A stretch of 64,000 bases of DNA from Pseudomonas entomophila L48 (lineage in GTDB: Bacteria > Pseudomonadota > Gammaproteobacteria > Pseudomonadales > Pseudomonadaceae): positions 616,501 through 680,500 of the forward strand of contig NC_008027.1 of assembly GCF_000026105.1 (NCBI RefSeq), in the 5' to 3' direction. A program made the translations under genes and the position numbers. The notes beneath the pieces were generated by a model. The model saw only the letters and a program-made list of their open reading frames with translations. It was not told where the DNA came from and made no database searches. Position 1 is the first letter of the stretch, and the number at the start of each line of letters is the position of its first letter. Of this stretch, positions 56,242 to 64,000 are shown piece after piece.

Positions 56242-56991
56242 TCAGTGGGGGCGGCAGATCCAGTGCAGGTAGCGGCCCAGCCCGGCAAAGCCCGGGTGGC
56301 GACGGTGGGCCAGTTCCATTTCCAGCAGGTCGAGCAGCTCGGCCTTTTCCTGGAACTCCTTGGGCATGTAGTCGTGGAACACGCGCACGCCACTCTCGCT
56401 TTCGACCTGCCACAGAGGTTCAAGTTGCGCCTTGAGGTCCCGTGGATCAAGTGGTTTTTGTGGGGTCAGGCTCTGTTTCTCGCCGGCCATGCGGTTGCTG
56501 CGCAGCTTGCGGAAATGCCCCTTGAGCAGGTTGCGGTAGACCAGCGCATCGCGGTTGTAGAAGGCCAGCGACAGCCACCCCCCCGGTGCGGTCAACTGGT
56601 GCAGCACCGGCAGGATGCTCTCGGGCTCGGCCAGCCATTCCAGCACGGCGTGGCACAGCACCACGTCGTAGGGCTCGGTGAGCTGGCCCAGCAGGTCCTG
56701 CCAGGGCGCCTGGATGAACTCGGCGGCCTGGCCGGCTTGCTGGAAGCGCTCGCGGGCGCCGTCGAGCATGGGCGTGGCGGGTTCGGCGAGGGTCAGGTGA
56801 TGGCCGCGCTGGGCCAGCCACAGGGCCATGTGGCCCAGGCCCGCGCCGATGTCGAGAATACGCAGCGGGCGGTCGGGCAGCGTCTCGGCCAGGTCGGCCT
56901 GGAGCACCGCCAGGCGGATGGCGCCCTTGGCGCCGCCGTAGATCTTCTCGGCGAAACGGGTGGCCAGTTCATCGAAGTGACGGTCGTTCAT
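56242..56991 (-). CDS. cmoM: tRNA cmo5U methyltransferase CmoM (SmtA-like)
   Basis: 249 aa from the ATG at 56991 ([20 protein letters not shown]). Class I SAM methyltransferase: motif [17 protein letters not shown], then [15 protein letters not shown], and [13 protein letters not shown]. The N-terminus and length are typical of CmoM, which methylates 5-carboxymethoxyuridine at tRNA wobble position 34. It overlaps the MazG gene by 4 nt. Confidence 0.9.
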   Translation of the reverse strand: MNDRHFDELATRFAEKIYGGAKGAIRLAVLQADLAETLPDRPLRILDIGAGLGHMALWLAQRGHHLTLAEPATPMLDGARERFQQAGQAAEFIQAPWQDLLGQLTEPYDVVLCHAVLEWLAEPESILPVLHQLTAPGGWLSLAFYNRDALVYRNLLKGHFRKLRSNRMAGEKQSLTPQKPLDPRDLKAQLEPLWQVESESGVRVFHDYMPKEFQEKAELLDLLEMELAHRRHPGFAGLGRYLHWICRPH

Positions 56992-57293
56992 TTGGCGAAG
57001 CGCCTCTCGCTGTCGGCCAGCTTGGCCCGCACCACCTCGTTCATGTCCAGGCCCAGCTCGCTGCACAGCAGCAACAGGTACAGGACGATGTCGCCGACCT
57101 CCTGCCCTGCGTGGGCGAGCTGGTCGGCGGTGAGCTGGCGCGATTCGTCCTCGCTCAGCCACTGGAAGATTTCCACCAGTTCGGCCATCTCGACGCTGGC
57201 GGCCATGGCCAGGTTCTTCGGGCTGTGGAAGCCGCGCCAGTCGTTGTTGTCGCGGATGCGGTGCAGGCGCTCGGTCAGTTCTTGCAGGTTCAT
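56988..57293 (-). CDS. MazG-like nucleotide pyrophosphohydrolase
   Basis: 101 aa from the ATG at 57293 (MNLQELTERLHRIRDNN). MazG-type Glu/Asp metal-binding residues are visible in EMAELVEIFQWLSEDES and GQEVGDIVLYLLLL. Short single-domain member, probably cleaving non-canonical or house-cleaning NTPs. The stop and the cmoM start overlap (ATGA). Confidence 0.88.
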   Translation of the reverse strand: MNLQELTERLHRIRDNNDWRGFHSPKNLAMAASVEMAELVEIFQWLSEDESRQLTADQLAHAGQEVGDIVLYLLLLCSELGLDMNEVVRAKLADSERRFAK

Positions 57294-57352
57294 CGGGGTC
57301 TCCTCGTGGCGCATAGCTTCCAGCGAGGGGAAACGCAAAGCAAGCGCCACCT

Positions 57353-57376
57353 GTAGGCGCCGGCCTTGCCGGCGAA
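57353..57376. repeat. Single REP unit, gtaggcgccggccttgccgg type
   Basis: One unit of the ttcgccggcaagg / gtaggcgccggc family in the 97-bp gap between the MazG-like gene and the MaoC gene; no second inverted unit is seen next to it. Confidence 0.7.
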
Positions 57377-57390
57377 GGCCGTGACACCGC

Positions 57391-58242
57391 TCAAAGCGGT
57401 GCCCATCTCCCGACCATATGCACCAACCCTCCATGGCCATCCAGCCGCAATTCACCCGTCGCCCCAGCCTCGCTGGCACTGAGCACCACCTCCGAAGGCA
57501 GGCGCACCGGTTTACGAAAATCCACCGCGAACTCATAACCCGCCGCGGGTAAATGCCCATGCAACGCCGCCAGCGCCATGGCCTTGCTCCACATGCCATG
57601 GGCGATGGCGCGGGGAAAACCGAACAGCCGGGCCGTGACGCTGCTCAGGTGAATGGGGTTGTAGTCGCCGCAGACCCGGGCATAGCGCCTGCCGATGTCG
57701 CTGTCGGCATACCAGCGGGTGGCCTCGGGGAGGTGGGCGGGCTCGGCTTCGGGCGTTTCAACACCTTGCTGCTCGAGCTTGAGGCCACGTACCAGCATGC
57801 GGCTGGTTTCGCGCCAGAGCAGGCCCAGGCCGTCTTCGGCCTCGGTGACCAGGTCGAAGGTGCCGCCTTTCTCGTGGGGTTGCAGGTTGTCCGCGTATAC
57901 CGCAAAACGCAGGCCGTCGATGCCACCGAGCGGGCGCAGCACCTGGATGGCGTTGTGCAGGTGCACCAAGCCCAGCAGCGGGAAGGGGAAGTCATGGGCG
58001 GTCAGCAGCTGCATCTGCAGGGCGAACGCCAGGACATGCGGGTAGGTGCCTGGCAAGCGGCCATCGTCGACGAAGTGGCAGAGCCGACGGTACGCCGCCA
58101 GCTGTTGCGGGTCGACCCGCAGGAAGCAGCGCAGGCCCTGCTCGGGCAATGTGCTGCCATGGATCTTGCGTTTGGCCAAGGCCCGCAGGTACAGGCTGGC
58201 ACTCGAGTCGGAACTGTGCAGTTCTTGCCAGGGTCGGTTCAT
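57391..58242 (-). CDS. MaoC-like acyl dehydratase
   Basis: 283 aa. The hotdog-fold MaoC region near the C-terminus has DYNPIHLSSVTARLFGFPRAIAHGMWS, carrying the catalytic Asp-His pair of (R)-hydratases, and VDFRKPVRLPSEV. The N-terminal half may be a second, degenerate hotdog. It would hydrate or dehydrate enoyl/3-hydroxyacyl thioesters. It lies 2 nt after the FabG-like gene on the same strand. Confidence 0.88.
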   Translation of the reverse strand: MNRPWQELHSSDSSASLYLRALAKRKIHGSTLPEQGLRCFLRVDPQQLAAYRRLCHFVDDGRLPGTYPHVLAFALQMQLLTAHDFPFPLLGLVHLHNAIQVLRPLGGIDGLRFAVYADNLQPHEKGGTFDLVTEAEDGLGLLWRETSRMLVRGLKLEQQGVETPEAEPAHLPEATRWYADSDIGRRYARVCGDYNPIHLSSVTARLFGFPRAIAHGMWSKAMALAALHGHLPAAGYEFAVDFRKPVRLPSEVVLSASEAGATGELRLDGHGGLVHMVGRWAPL

Positions 58243-58244
58243 GT

Positions 58245-59597
58245 TCAGGCCCCCATCAATGCCTGGCCACAGACTCGCAGCGCCTGGCCATTGACTGCCC
58301 CCGAGCCCGGCTGGCTGAGCCAGGCGATGGCTTCGGCGACATCCTGCGGCAAGCCGCCCTGGCCCAGCGAACTCAGGCGCCGCCCGGCCTCGCGCAGGCC
58401 CATGGGCATGGCGGCGGTCATATGGGTCTCGATGAAGCCCGGCGCCACGGCATTGATGCTGGCGCCGCGCTCGGCCAGTGGCTTCGCCCAGGCCTGGGCG
58501 AGGCCGATCAGCCCGGCCTTGCTGGCGGCGTAATTCGATTGGCCACGATTGCCGGCAATACCGCTGACCGAAGCGAGCAGGGTGATGCGCGCGTTGTCGC
58601 GCAGTGTGCCGGCTTCCAGCAGCGCCTGGGTCAGCAGCTGGGGCGCCCTGAGGTTGACCGCCAGCACCGCGTCCCAGTATTCCGGGGTCATGTTCGCCAG
58701 GGTCTTGTCACGGGTGATGCCGGCGTTGTGCACCAGGATGTCCAGGCCGTCGGGCAGCGCCTCGACCAGTTGCGCGGCGGCGTTGGCGGCGCAGATGTCC
58801 AGGGCCAGGGCGCGGCCACCGAGGCGCGCGGCGAGGGCGTCGAGGTCCTTTTGCGCCTGGGGCACGTCCAGCAGGGTGACCTCGGCGCCATCGCGGGCCA
58901 GGGTCTCGGCAATGGCCGCGCCGATGCCGCGGGCAGAGCCTGTGATCAGCGCGCGGCGCCCGGCCAGCGGGCGCGTCCAGTCCTCGACCTGGGCTGTACA
59001 GGCACTCAGGCGCAACACCTGGCCTGAAACGAACGCGCTCTTGGGTGACAGGAAGAAGCGCAGGGTGCCGTCCAGCTGGTCTTCGGCACCCGCGCCGACA
59101 TACAGCAGGTTGGCCGTGGCACCGTTGCGCAGCTCCTTGGCCAGCGAGCGGCTGAAACCCTCGAGGGCGCGCTGGGCGACACTGGCCTGCGGGTAGTCGA
59201 GGCCTTCCGGCGTGCGGCCGAGGATCACCACGTGGGCGCAGGGCGCCAGGCTGCGCAGCAAGGGCTGGAAGAATTCGCGCAACTGCTTGAGCTGGTCGCT
59301 GTCGGACAGGTGGCTGGCATCGAACACCACGGCCTTGAGTTTCGGCCCGAGGCCGGCGACCCAGGGCGCGGATACCAGGCTGTCGTCATTGAAGCTGTAG
59401 CAATCGGCGGTCAGGCGCGGGGCAATCGTCTCGACATGCCTGGCCAGCGGCCCGCCACCGAGCACCAGCGCCCCCTCCACTGGGCGCAGGCGGCCGGCCT
59501 GCCAGCGCTCCAGCGGCACCGGGCGCGGCAGGCCGAGGGCATCGACCAGGCGGCGGCCGAGGGCGGAGTTGGCAAAGCCGATGTAGCGATCGCTCAT
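58245..59597 (-). CDS. FabG4-type 3-oxoacyl reductase (long SDR)
   Basis: 450 aa from the ATG at 59597 (MSDRYIGFANSALG). The C-terminal half is a classical SDR: Rossmann ITGSARGIGAAIAETL, NAG in VHNAGITRD, the Ser-Tyr-Lys triad in LLASVSGI...SNYAASKAG. The first 200 residues are a second, catalytically worn Rossmann domain, as in the high-molecular-weight FabG4 group. It probably reduces 3-oxoacyl-CoA/ACP with NAD(P)H, working with the MaoC hydratase behind it and the divergent thiolase. Confidence 0.9.
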   Translation of the reverse strand: MSDRYIGFANSALGRRLVDALGLPRPVPLERWQAGRLRPVEGALVLGGGPLARHVETIAPRLTADCYSFNDDSLVSAPWVAGLGPKLKAVVFDASHLSDSDQLKQLREFFQPLLRSLAPCAHVVILGRTPEGLDYPQASVAQRALEGFSRSLAKELRNGATANLLYVGAGAEDQLDGTLRFFLSPKSAFVSGQVLRLSACTAQVEDWTRPLAGRRALITGSARGIGAAIAETLARDGAEVTLLDVPQAQKDLDALAARLGGRALALDICAANAAAQLVEALPDGLDILVHNAGITRDKTLANMTPEYWDAVLAVNLRAPQLLTQALLEAGTLRDNARITLLASVSGIAGNRGQSNYAASKAGLIGLAQAWAKPLAERGASINAVAPGFIETHMTAAMPMGLREAGRRLSSLGQGGLPQDVAEAIAWLSQPGSGAVNGQALRVCGQALMGA

Positions 59598-59711
59598 GGG
59601 GGTTCTCCCTGAAAGGCAAGCATGCAGTGTGGACCAAGTTTGTCGCAGGGGCGTTCGAATGCTGTAAAAGAACCTAGGCTTACGGATCAATTTGTTTCAG
59701 GAGGAACAGGC

Positions 59712-60989
59712 ATGCGTTCAACTCGCCGGGTCGCGATATTGGGTGGAAACCGGATCCCTTTTGCCCGCTCCAATGGCGCCTACGCCAAGGCCAGTAACCA
59801 GGCGATGCTCACCGCCACCCTGGAAGGGCTGATCGAACGCTACCGCCTGCATGGCCTGTGCCTGGGCGAAGTAGCCGCGGGCGCGGTGCTCAAGCATTCC
59901 CACGACATGAACCTGACCCGCGAATGCGTGCTTGGTTCGCGGCTGGCGCCGCAGACCCCGGCCTACGACATCCAGCAGGCCTGTGGCACGGGGCTGGAGG
60001 CGGCGTTGCTGGTGGCCAACAAGATCGCTCTCGGGCAGATCGAAAGCGGCATTGCCGGTGGCGTCGATACCACTTCCGATGCGCCGATCGCGGTCAACGA
60101 GGGCCTGCGCCAGATCCTGCTGCAGGCCCATCGCGGACGAAACCTGGGCGAGCGGCTCAAACCGTTCCTCAAGCTGCGCCCAAGGCACCTGATCCCGACG
60201 TTGCCGCGCAACGGCGAGCCGCGCACGGGGTTGTCCATGGGCGAGCACTGCGAGCAGATGGCGCAAACCTGGCAGATTGACCGCGTCGAGCAGGACGAAC
60301 TGACCTTGCGCAGCCATCAGCGCCTGGCAGCGTCCTATGCCGAAGGCTGGCACGACGACCTGCTAACGCCGTACCTGGGCCTGACCCGCGACAACAACCT
60401 GCGCCCGGATCTCACGCTCGAACAACTGGCGGCACTCAAGCCGGTGTTCGATCGCAGTGGCCTGGGCACCCTGACACCGGGCAACTCCACGCCGCTCACC
60501 GATGGCGCCTCGCTGGTGCTGCTGGGTAGCGAGCAATGGGCCGAAGAGCACGCTCTGGAGGTCATGGCCTACCTGGTCGATGGCGAGAACGCCGCGGTGG
60601 ACTTCGTCCATGGTCAGGAAGGGCTGCTGATGGCACCGGTGTACGCAGTGCCGCGCCTGCTGGCGCGCAATGGCCTGACCCTGCAGGATTTCGACTACTA
60701 CGAAATCCACGAAGCCTTCGCCGCCCAGGTGTTGTGCACGCTCAAGGCCTGGGAAGACGCCGACTATTGCCGCACCCGCCTGGGGCTCGAGGCGCCGTTG
60801 GGGGCCATCGACCGCAGCAAGCTCAATGTCCATGGCAGCTCGCTGGCGGCAGGGCATCCATTCGCCGCGACGGGTGGGCGGATCCTGGCCAGCATGGCCA
60901 AGCTGCTGGCCAGGCGCGGCAAGGGGCGCGGGTTGATTTCGATCTGCGCGGCGGGGGGGCAGGGAGTGACGGCGATCATCGAGCGGTGA
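59712..60989 (+). CDS. FadI-like acetyl-CoA C-acyltransferase (thiolase)
   Basis: 425 aa from the ATG at 59712 with AGGAGGAA-type site just ahead. Thiolase catalytic residues: nucleophile Cys in QQACGTGLEAA, His in EIHEAFAAQ, second Cys in CAAGGQG, and GHPFAATGGR. FadI-type (anaerobic β-oxidation) rather than FadA. Divergent from the FabG4-MaoC pair; together they could make or break (R)-3-hydroxyacyl units. Confidence 0.92.
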   Translation: MRSTRRVAILGGNRIPFARSNGAYAKASNQAMLTATLEGLIERYRLHGLCLGEVAAGAVLKHSHDMNLTRECVLGSRLAPQTPAYDIQQACGTGLEAALLVANKIALGQIESGIAGGVDTTSDAPIAVNEGLRQILLQAHRGRNLGERLKPFLKLRPRHLIPTLPRNGEPRTGLSMGEHCEQMAQTWQIDRVEQDELTLRSHQRLAASYAEGWHDDLLTPYLGLTRDNNLRPDLTLEQLAALKPVFDRSGLGTLTPGNSTPLTDGASLVLLGSEQWAEEHALEVMAYLVDGENAAVDFVHGQEGLLMAPVYAVPRLLARNGLTLQDFDYYEIHEAFAAQVLCTLKAWEDADYCRTRLGLEAPLGAIDRSKLNVHGSSLAAGHPFAATGGRILASMAKLLARRGKGRGLISICAAGGQGVTAIIER

Positions 60990-61013
60990 TCGGCCTGGGA
61001 TCGAGGCGGCCCC

Positions 61014-61060
61014 TTCGCGGATAAATCCGCTCCTACAGGTTTAGCGGTACTCCTGTGGGA
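61014..61060. repeat. Canonical P. putida REP unit
   Basis: ttcgcggataaatccgctcctacag is close to the published P. putida REP core. Only a weak partial partner follows (ctcctgtgggagctt). It lies between the thiolase and the AraC gene. Confidence 0.7.
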
Positions 61061-61107
61061 GCTTGGCCGCTGTTACGCTTGTCTGATCAGCACCATAAGA
61101 AGCCCCC

Positions 61108-61887
61108 ATGCCGAGCATCGGACATCCCCGCCCCATTCCCGCCCTGGACCGGCTCCCCCGGCCACTCTATGCCCGCGCCGAAAGCCTGGGCGCCGGCTCC
61201 TGGACCACCCGCCACCAGCACGACTGGGTGCAGTTTTCCTATGCCATCAGTGGCGTGCTCGGTGTCTACACCAGTGACGGCAGCTACTTTGCACCACCGC
61301 AATGGGGCGTGTGGATTCCGGCCGGCACCGAACATGACGTGGTGACCTCGATGCAGGCCGAGATGCGCAGCTTGTATGTGCGCCGCGATGCGTGCACATG
61401 GGCGCCGGCAGAATGCCGGGTGCTGGAGGTCACGCCGTTGGCGCGGGAACTGATCAAACAGTTCTGTACCTTCGCGGTGGAGTATCCGGAGGAGGAGAGT
61501 GTCGAGGCGCGGCTGGTCGCGGTGTTGCTGGACCAATTGCGGACCTTGCCCGAGGTGGGGTTTTCCCTCCCGTTGCCCCGTCATCCGGGCTTGCTGGCGC
61601 TGTGCAATGGCCTGATCGCCGAGCCTGACCAACCCCAGACCCTGCAGCAGTGGGCAGTGCGGCTGGGCGTTTCGGAGAAGACGTTGATGCGCCTGTTCCA
61701 GCGCGAGACGGGCTTGAGTTTTCGCAACTGGCGCCAGCGCATGCGCCTGCTGTCATCGCTGGCGCTGCTGGAAGCAGGAGAAAGCGTGACCCAGGCGGCG
61801 CTGGGCTGTGGGTACGATTCGACGTCGGCGTACATCGCGGCGTTCAAGCAGATGTTCGGCGCCACGCCTGGTGAGCTCAAGCTCTGA
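61108..61887 (+). CDS. AraC-family regulator with cupin-like sensor domain
   Basis: 259 aa. The N-terminal cupin-type half has HQHDWVQFSYAISGVLGVYTSDG and GVWIPAGTEHDV. The C-terminal AraC HTH pair is LQQWAVRLGVSEKTLMRLFQRETGLSFRNWRQRMRLL and VTQAALGCGYDSTSAYIAAFKQMFGATPGELK (each read in parts). Target and ligand are not evident; the neighbours are a thiolase and a chemoreceptor. Confidence 0.92.
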   Translation: MPSIGHPRPIPALDRLPRPLYARAESLGAGSWTTRHQHDWVQFSYAISGVLGVYTSDGSYFAPPQWGVWIPAGTEHDVVTSMQAEMRSLYVRRDACTWAPAECRVLEVTPLARELIKQFCTFAVEYPEEESVEARLVAVLLDQLRTLPEVGFSLPLPRHPGLLALCNGLIAEPDQPQTLQQWAVRLGVSEKTLMRLFQRETGLSFRNWRQRMRLLSSLALLEAGESVTQAALGCGYDSTSAYIAAFKQMFGATPGELKL

Positions 61888-61909
61888 GCAGGCCTGTCGC
61901 GAATGACCT

Positions 61910-61988
61910 GTAGGAGCCAGCTTGCTGGCGAACCGCACAACGCCATATCCCAAGGCGTGCAGCGGTTCGCCGGCAAGCCGGCTCCTAC
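61910..61988. repeat. REP inverted pair, gtaggagccagcttgctggc type
   Basis: Inverted units around about 30 bp between the convergent AraC and chemoreceptor genes; likely terminator for both. Confidence 0.9.
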
Positions 61989-61999
61989 AGACAAGCGCC

Positions 62000-63946
62000 T
62001 CAGGTCCTGAACCGGCGCACCAACGCATCCAGCTCGTTGGACAACCCCGCCAGGCTCTCGGAATCCTGCCGCGCCGCCTGGGCCAACTCTGCCACCAACT
62101 GGGCATCGCCGTGGATCTGGCTGATATGCCGGTTGATATCCTCGGCCACCTGGTGCTGCTCCTCGGCGGCGGTGGCGATCTGGGTGTTCATGTCGCGAAT
62201 GATGTCCACCGACTCGCGGATCTGCCCGAAACTGTCGCGCGCCATACCAATACGGCTGACCGACTGCTGCGACACCTCGATACTCGCGTGCATCTGTTCG
62301 GCCACCTGCGCGGTGCGGCTGGCCAGGTTGCCCAGCAGGCCGTCGATCTCGGCGGTAGAGTCGGCGGTGCGCTTGGCCAGGGCGCGTACTTCGTCGGCCA
62401 CTACCGCGAAACCACGGCCTTGTTCGCCGGCGCGGGCTGCTTCGATGGCGGCGTTGAGCGCCAGCAGGTTGGTCTGCTCGGCGATCGAACGGATGGTCCC
62501 GAGAATCGACTGGATCGCGTTGCTGTCGCGCTCCAGCTGCTGGATCGACTGCGCCGACTGCTCGATCTCCTGGCTCAGGCGATCAACACTCTGTACTGCC
62601 GCGTCGATCTGCTGCTGGCCTTCGCGGGCCTGCTGCTGGCCGCTGTCGGCCGACATCGCCGCCTGGCTGCAGGAACGGGCCACTTCGTTGGCGGTGGCGA
62701 CCATCTCGTGGAAGGCGGTGGAGACCATGTCCACGGCTTCGCGCTGGCGCCCGGCGGCTTCGGCCATGTCGCCGGAAACCCGGGTCGAGCTGCTGGAGGT
62801 GCTGAGGATCTTGTTGGCCGCCGCGCCGATATGCTGGATCAGGCTGCGGATGGCGCCCAGGAATTGGTTGAACCAGCTGGCCAATTGGGCGGTTTCATCG
62901 CGGCCACGGATCTCCAGGCTGCGGGTCAGGTCGCCTTCGCCCTGGGCGATGCCCTCCAGGCCGCTGCTGACGCTGTTGATCGGGCGCACGATGAGCTTGG
63001 CGAAGGCCGCGCCGACGCCGGCGAACACCGCTGCCAGAACCAACGCGACGGCCCCGATCAGCCAGGTCAGGCGGGTGGTGGTCTGCATGACCTCGTCCTG
63101 CTGGATCAGGCCGATGAAGGTCCAGCCCAGTTGCTCGTCGGGATAGATGTTGGCCATGTAGCGTTCGCCATTGATCTCGACTTCCGCCAGGCCCTTGCCG
63201 GCCTTGGCCAGTTCGGCGTAACCGCCACCCAGGCTGGCGAGCTGCTTGAAGTTGTGGCTGGCATCGCGCGGGTCGACCATCACGTTGCCGTTGTGCTCCA
63301 TCAGGATCAGGTAGCCGCTTTCGCCCAGCTTGATCTGCTTGACGATCTCGGTCAGGCCCTTGAGCGACACATCGATATTGACCACCCCGCCGGGGTTGCC
63401 CAGTTGGTTGGCCACCGCGCGCACGGTGCTGACCAGCACGGCGTCGTCACCAGCCCAGTAGTAGGGCGCGGTGCGCAGGGTCTTGCCGGGGTTGGCCATG
63501 GCCGCCTGGTACCAGGGGCGGGTGCGCGGGTCGTAGTTGGCCATCTTCGGGTCGCCGGGCCAGAAGGCGTAGCCGCCGTCTTTCAGGCCGTAGGAGACGT
63601 AGGCGTAGTCCGGGTGGCTCTGGGCCAGGCGCGAGAACAGGTCGAACAGCGCTTTGTCCTGTTCGCCGGGGACGATACTGGCGGCGTCGGCGCTGATGTG
63701 CTTCTTCACGTTGTCGGCAGTGGCGGCCACCAGCGGTTGCGCAGCCAGGTAGTCGACGTTCTGGGTGATGCCCTGGAAGAAGATGTCCATGGCGTTGCCG
63801 ACCTGGCGGATTTCCCGGCTGCTGTTGTCGAGGAAATCGTCGCGGGCTTCGCCGCGCAGGTTGAGCACCACCAGGGTGGCGACCAGGACGATGGGCAGGC
63901 CGGCGATGACGGCGAAGGCCCAGGTCAGTTTCTGCTTGATGTTCAT
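62000..63946 (-). CDS. Methyl-accepting chemotaxis protein, dCache type
   Basis: 648 aa. TM1 (about 9-31, [21 protein letters not shown]), a periplasmic dCache_1 domain with [13 protein letters not shown] and [15 protein letters not shown]2 (about 285-310), HAMP, and a signalling tip [20 protein letters not shown]. The YxxRxRPWY motif is usual in PctA-like amino-acid or amine receptors, but the ligand cannot be fixed. The start lies 54 nt from the window end; no promoter is visible there. Confidence 0.95.
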   Translation of the reverse strand: MNIKQKLTWAFAVIAGLPIVLVATLVVLNLRGEARDDFLDNSSREIRQVGNAMDIFFQGITQNVDYLAAQPLVAATADNVKKHISADAASIVPGEQDKALFDLFSRLAQSHPDYAYVSYGLKDGGYAFWPGDPKMANYDPRTRPWYQAAMANPGKTLRTAPYYWAGDDAVLVSTVRAVANQLGNPGGVVNIDVSLKGLTEIVKQIKLGESGYLILMEHNGNVMVDPRDASHNFKQLASLGGGYAELAKAGKGLAEVEINGERYMANIYPDEQLGWTFIGLIQQDEVMQTTTRLTWLIGAVALVLAAVFAGVGAAFAKLIVRPINSVSSGLEGIAQGEGDLTRSLEIRGRDETAQLASWFNQFLGAIRSLIQHIGAAANKILSTSSSSTRVSGDMAEAAGRQREAVDMVSTAFHEMVATANEVARSCSQAAMSADSGQQQAREGQQQIDAAVQSVDRLSQEIEQSAQSIQQLERDSNAIQSILGTIRSIAEQTNLLALNAAIEAARAGEQGRGFAVVADEVRALAKRTADSTAEIDGLLGNLASRTAQVAEQMHASIEVSQQSVSRIGMARDSFGQIRESVDIIRDMNTQIATAAEEQHQVAEDINRHISQIHGDAQLVAELAQAARQDSESLAGLSNELDALVRRFRT

Positions 63947-64000
63947 CCACGCTCCCAGATTTTTTCTTGTCGATGCTTGAGGCCGGTATCAGGGCATCGG

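Overview
The window looks like chromosome from a Pseudomonas of the P. putida/P. entomophila group. It is GC-rich (mostly about 62-68% by eye) and carries many P. putida-type REP palindromes between genes. It also has the pprA/pprB-regulated flp-tad-rcp pilus locus, a σ54-controlled rtc RNA-repair operon, a Fur-controlled fecIR-type receptor locus, a stand-alone ribB under an FMN riboswitch, mpl-ubiX, ppa and an ethanolamine ammonia-lyase operon. No tRNA, rRNA, insertion sequence, integrase, prophage module or CRISPR array was seen.

Layout. 1-2537: the end of an MBOAT O-acyltransferase and two SGNH hydrolases, probably for glycan O-acetylation. 2538-3571: REP DNA, a leader that folds strongly, and a pair of small Pseudomonas-specific proteins (DUF6124-like and DUF3077). 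3694-4565: ribB (minus strand) behind its FMN riboswitch. 4840-6743: a lower-GC two-gene insert, an AAA/ABC-type ATPase overlapping a TOPRIM/DUF4276-like protein, which resembles a two-component anti-phage system. 6767-12165: rtcR (CARF-AAA+-HTH) facing a σ54 promoter, a hairpin-dense untranslated stretch of about 430 nt, then slipin, rtcB and an RlaP-type nucleotidyltransferase. 12260-17757: periplasmic esterase, FecR, FecI, Fur box and TonB receptor. 18137-23904: a tightly coupled LuxE / LuxC-ligase fusion / PaaK-like ligase / GNAT operon with no luciferase, probably an uncharacterised acyl-reduction pathway.

24152-27833: S24-like regulator, ppa, mtfA, a DedA protein and a GNAT protein. 27942-35549: eutC, eutB, ethanolamine permease and exaC-like aldehyde dehydrogenase (all minus strand), divergent from an AcoR-like σ54 activator whose reading frame contains a whole REP pair. 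35616-37875: mpl, ubiX and a small lipoprotein. 37963-39627: an orphan FhaC/ShlB-type two-partner-secretion transporter. 39769-54785: the tad pilus locus. It holds flp and a stand-alone receiver (minus); rcpC, rcpA, tadZ, tadA, tadB, tadC, tadD and a DUF3613 protein (plus); pprB and fppA (minus); tadE/F-like and pprA (plus); and tadG (minus). 55005-57293: two DUF4136 lipoproteins, cmoM and a MazG-like protein. 57391-60989: MaoC dehydratase and FabG4-type reductase divergent from a FadI-like thiolase. 61108-63946: an AraC regulator and a dCache chemoreceptor.

The four strongest leads are the structured RNA in the rtc operon (8540-8880), the lux-like operon without luciferase (18137-23904), the ATPase-TOPRIM pair (4840-6743), and the foldable leader of the DUF6124/DUF3077 pair (2884-3050). 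All hairpins were found by reading complementarity by eye; no folding or database search was run.
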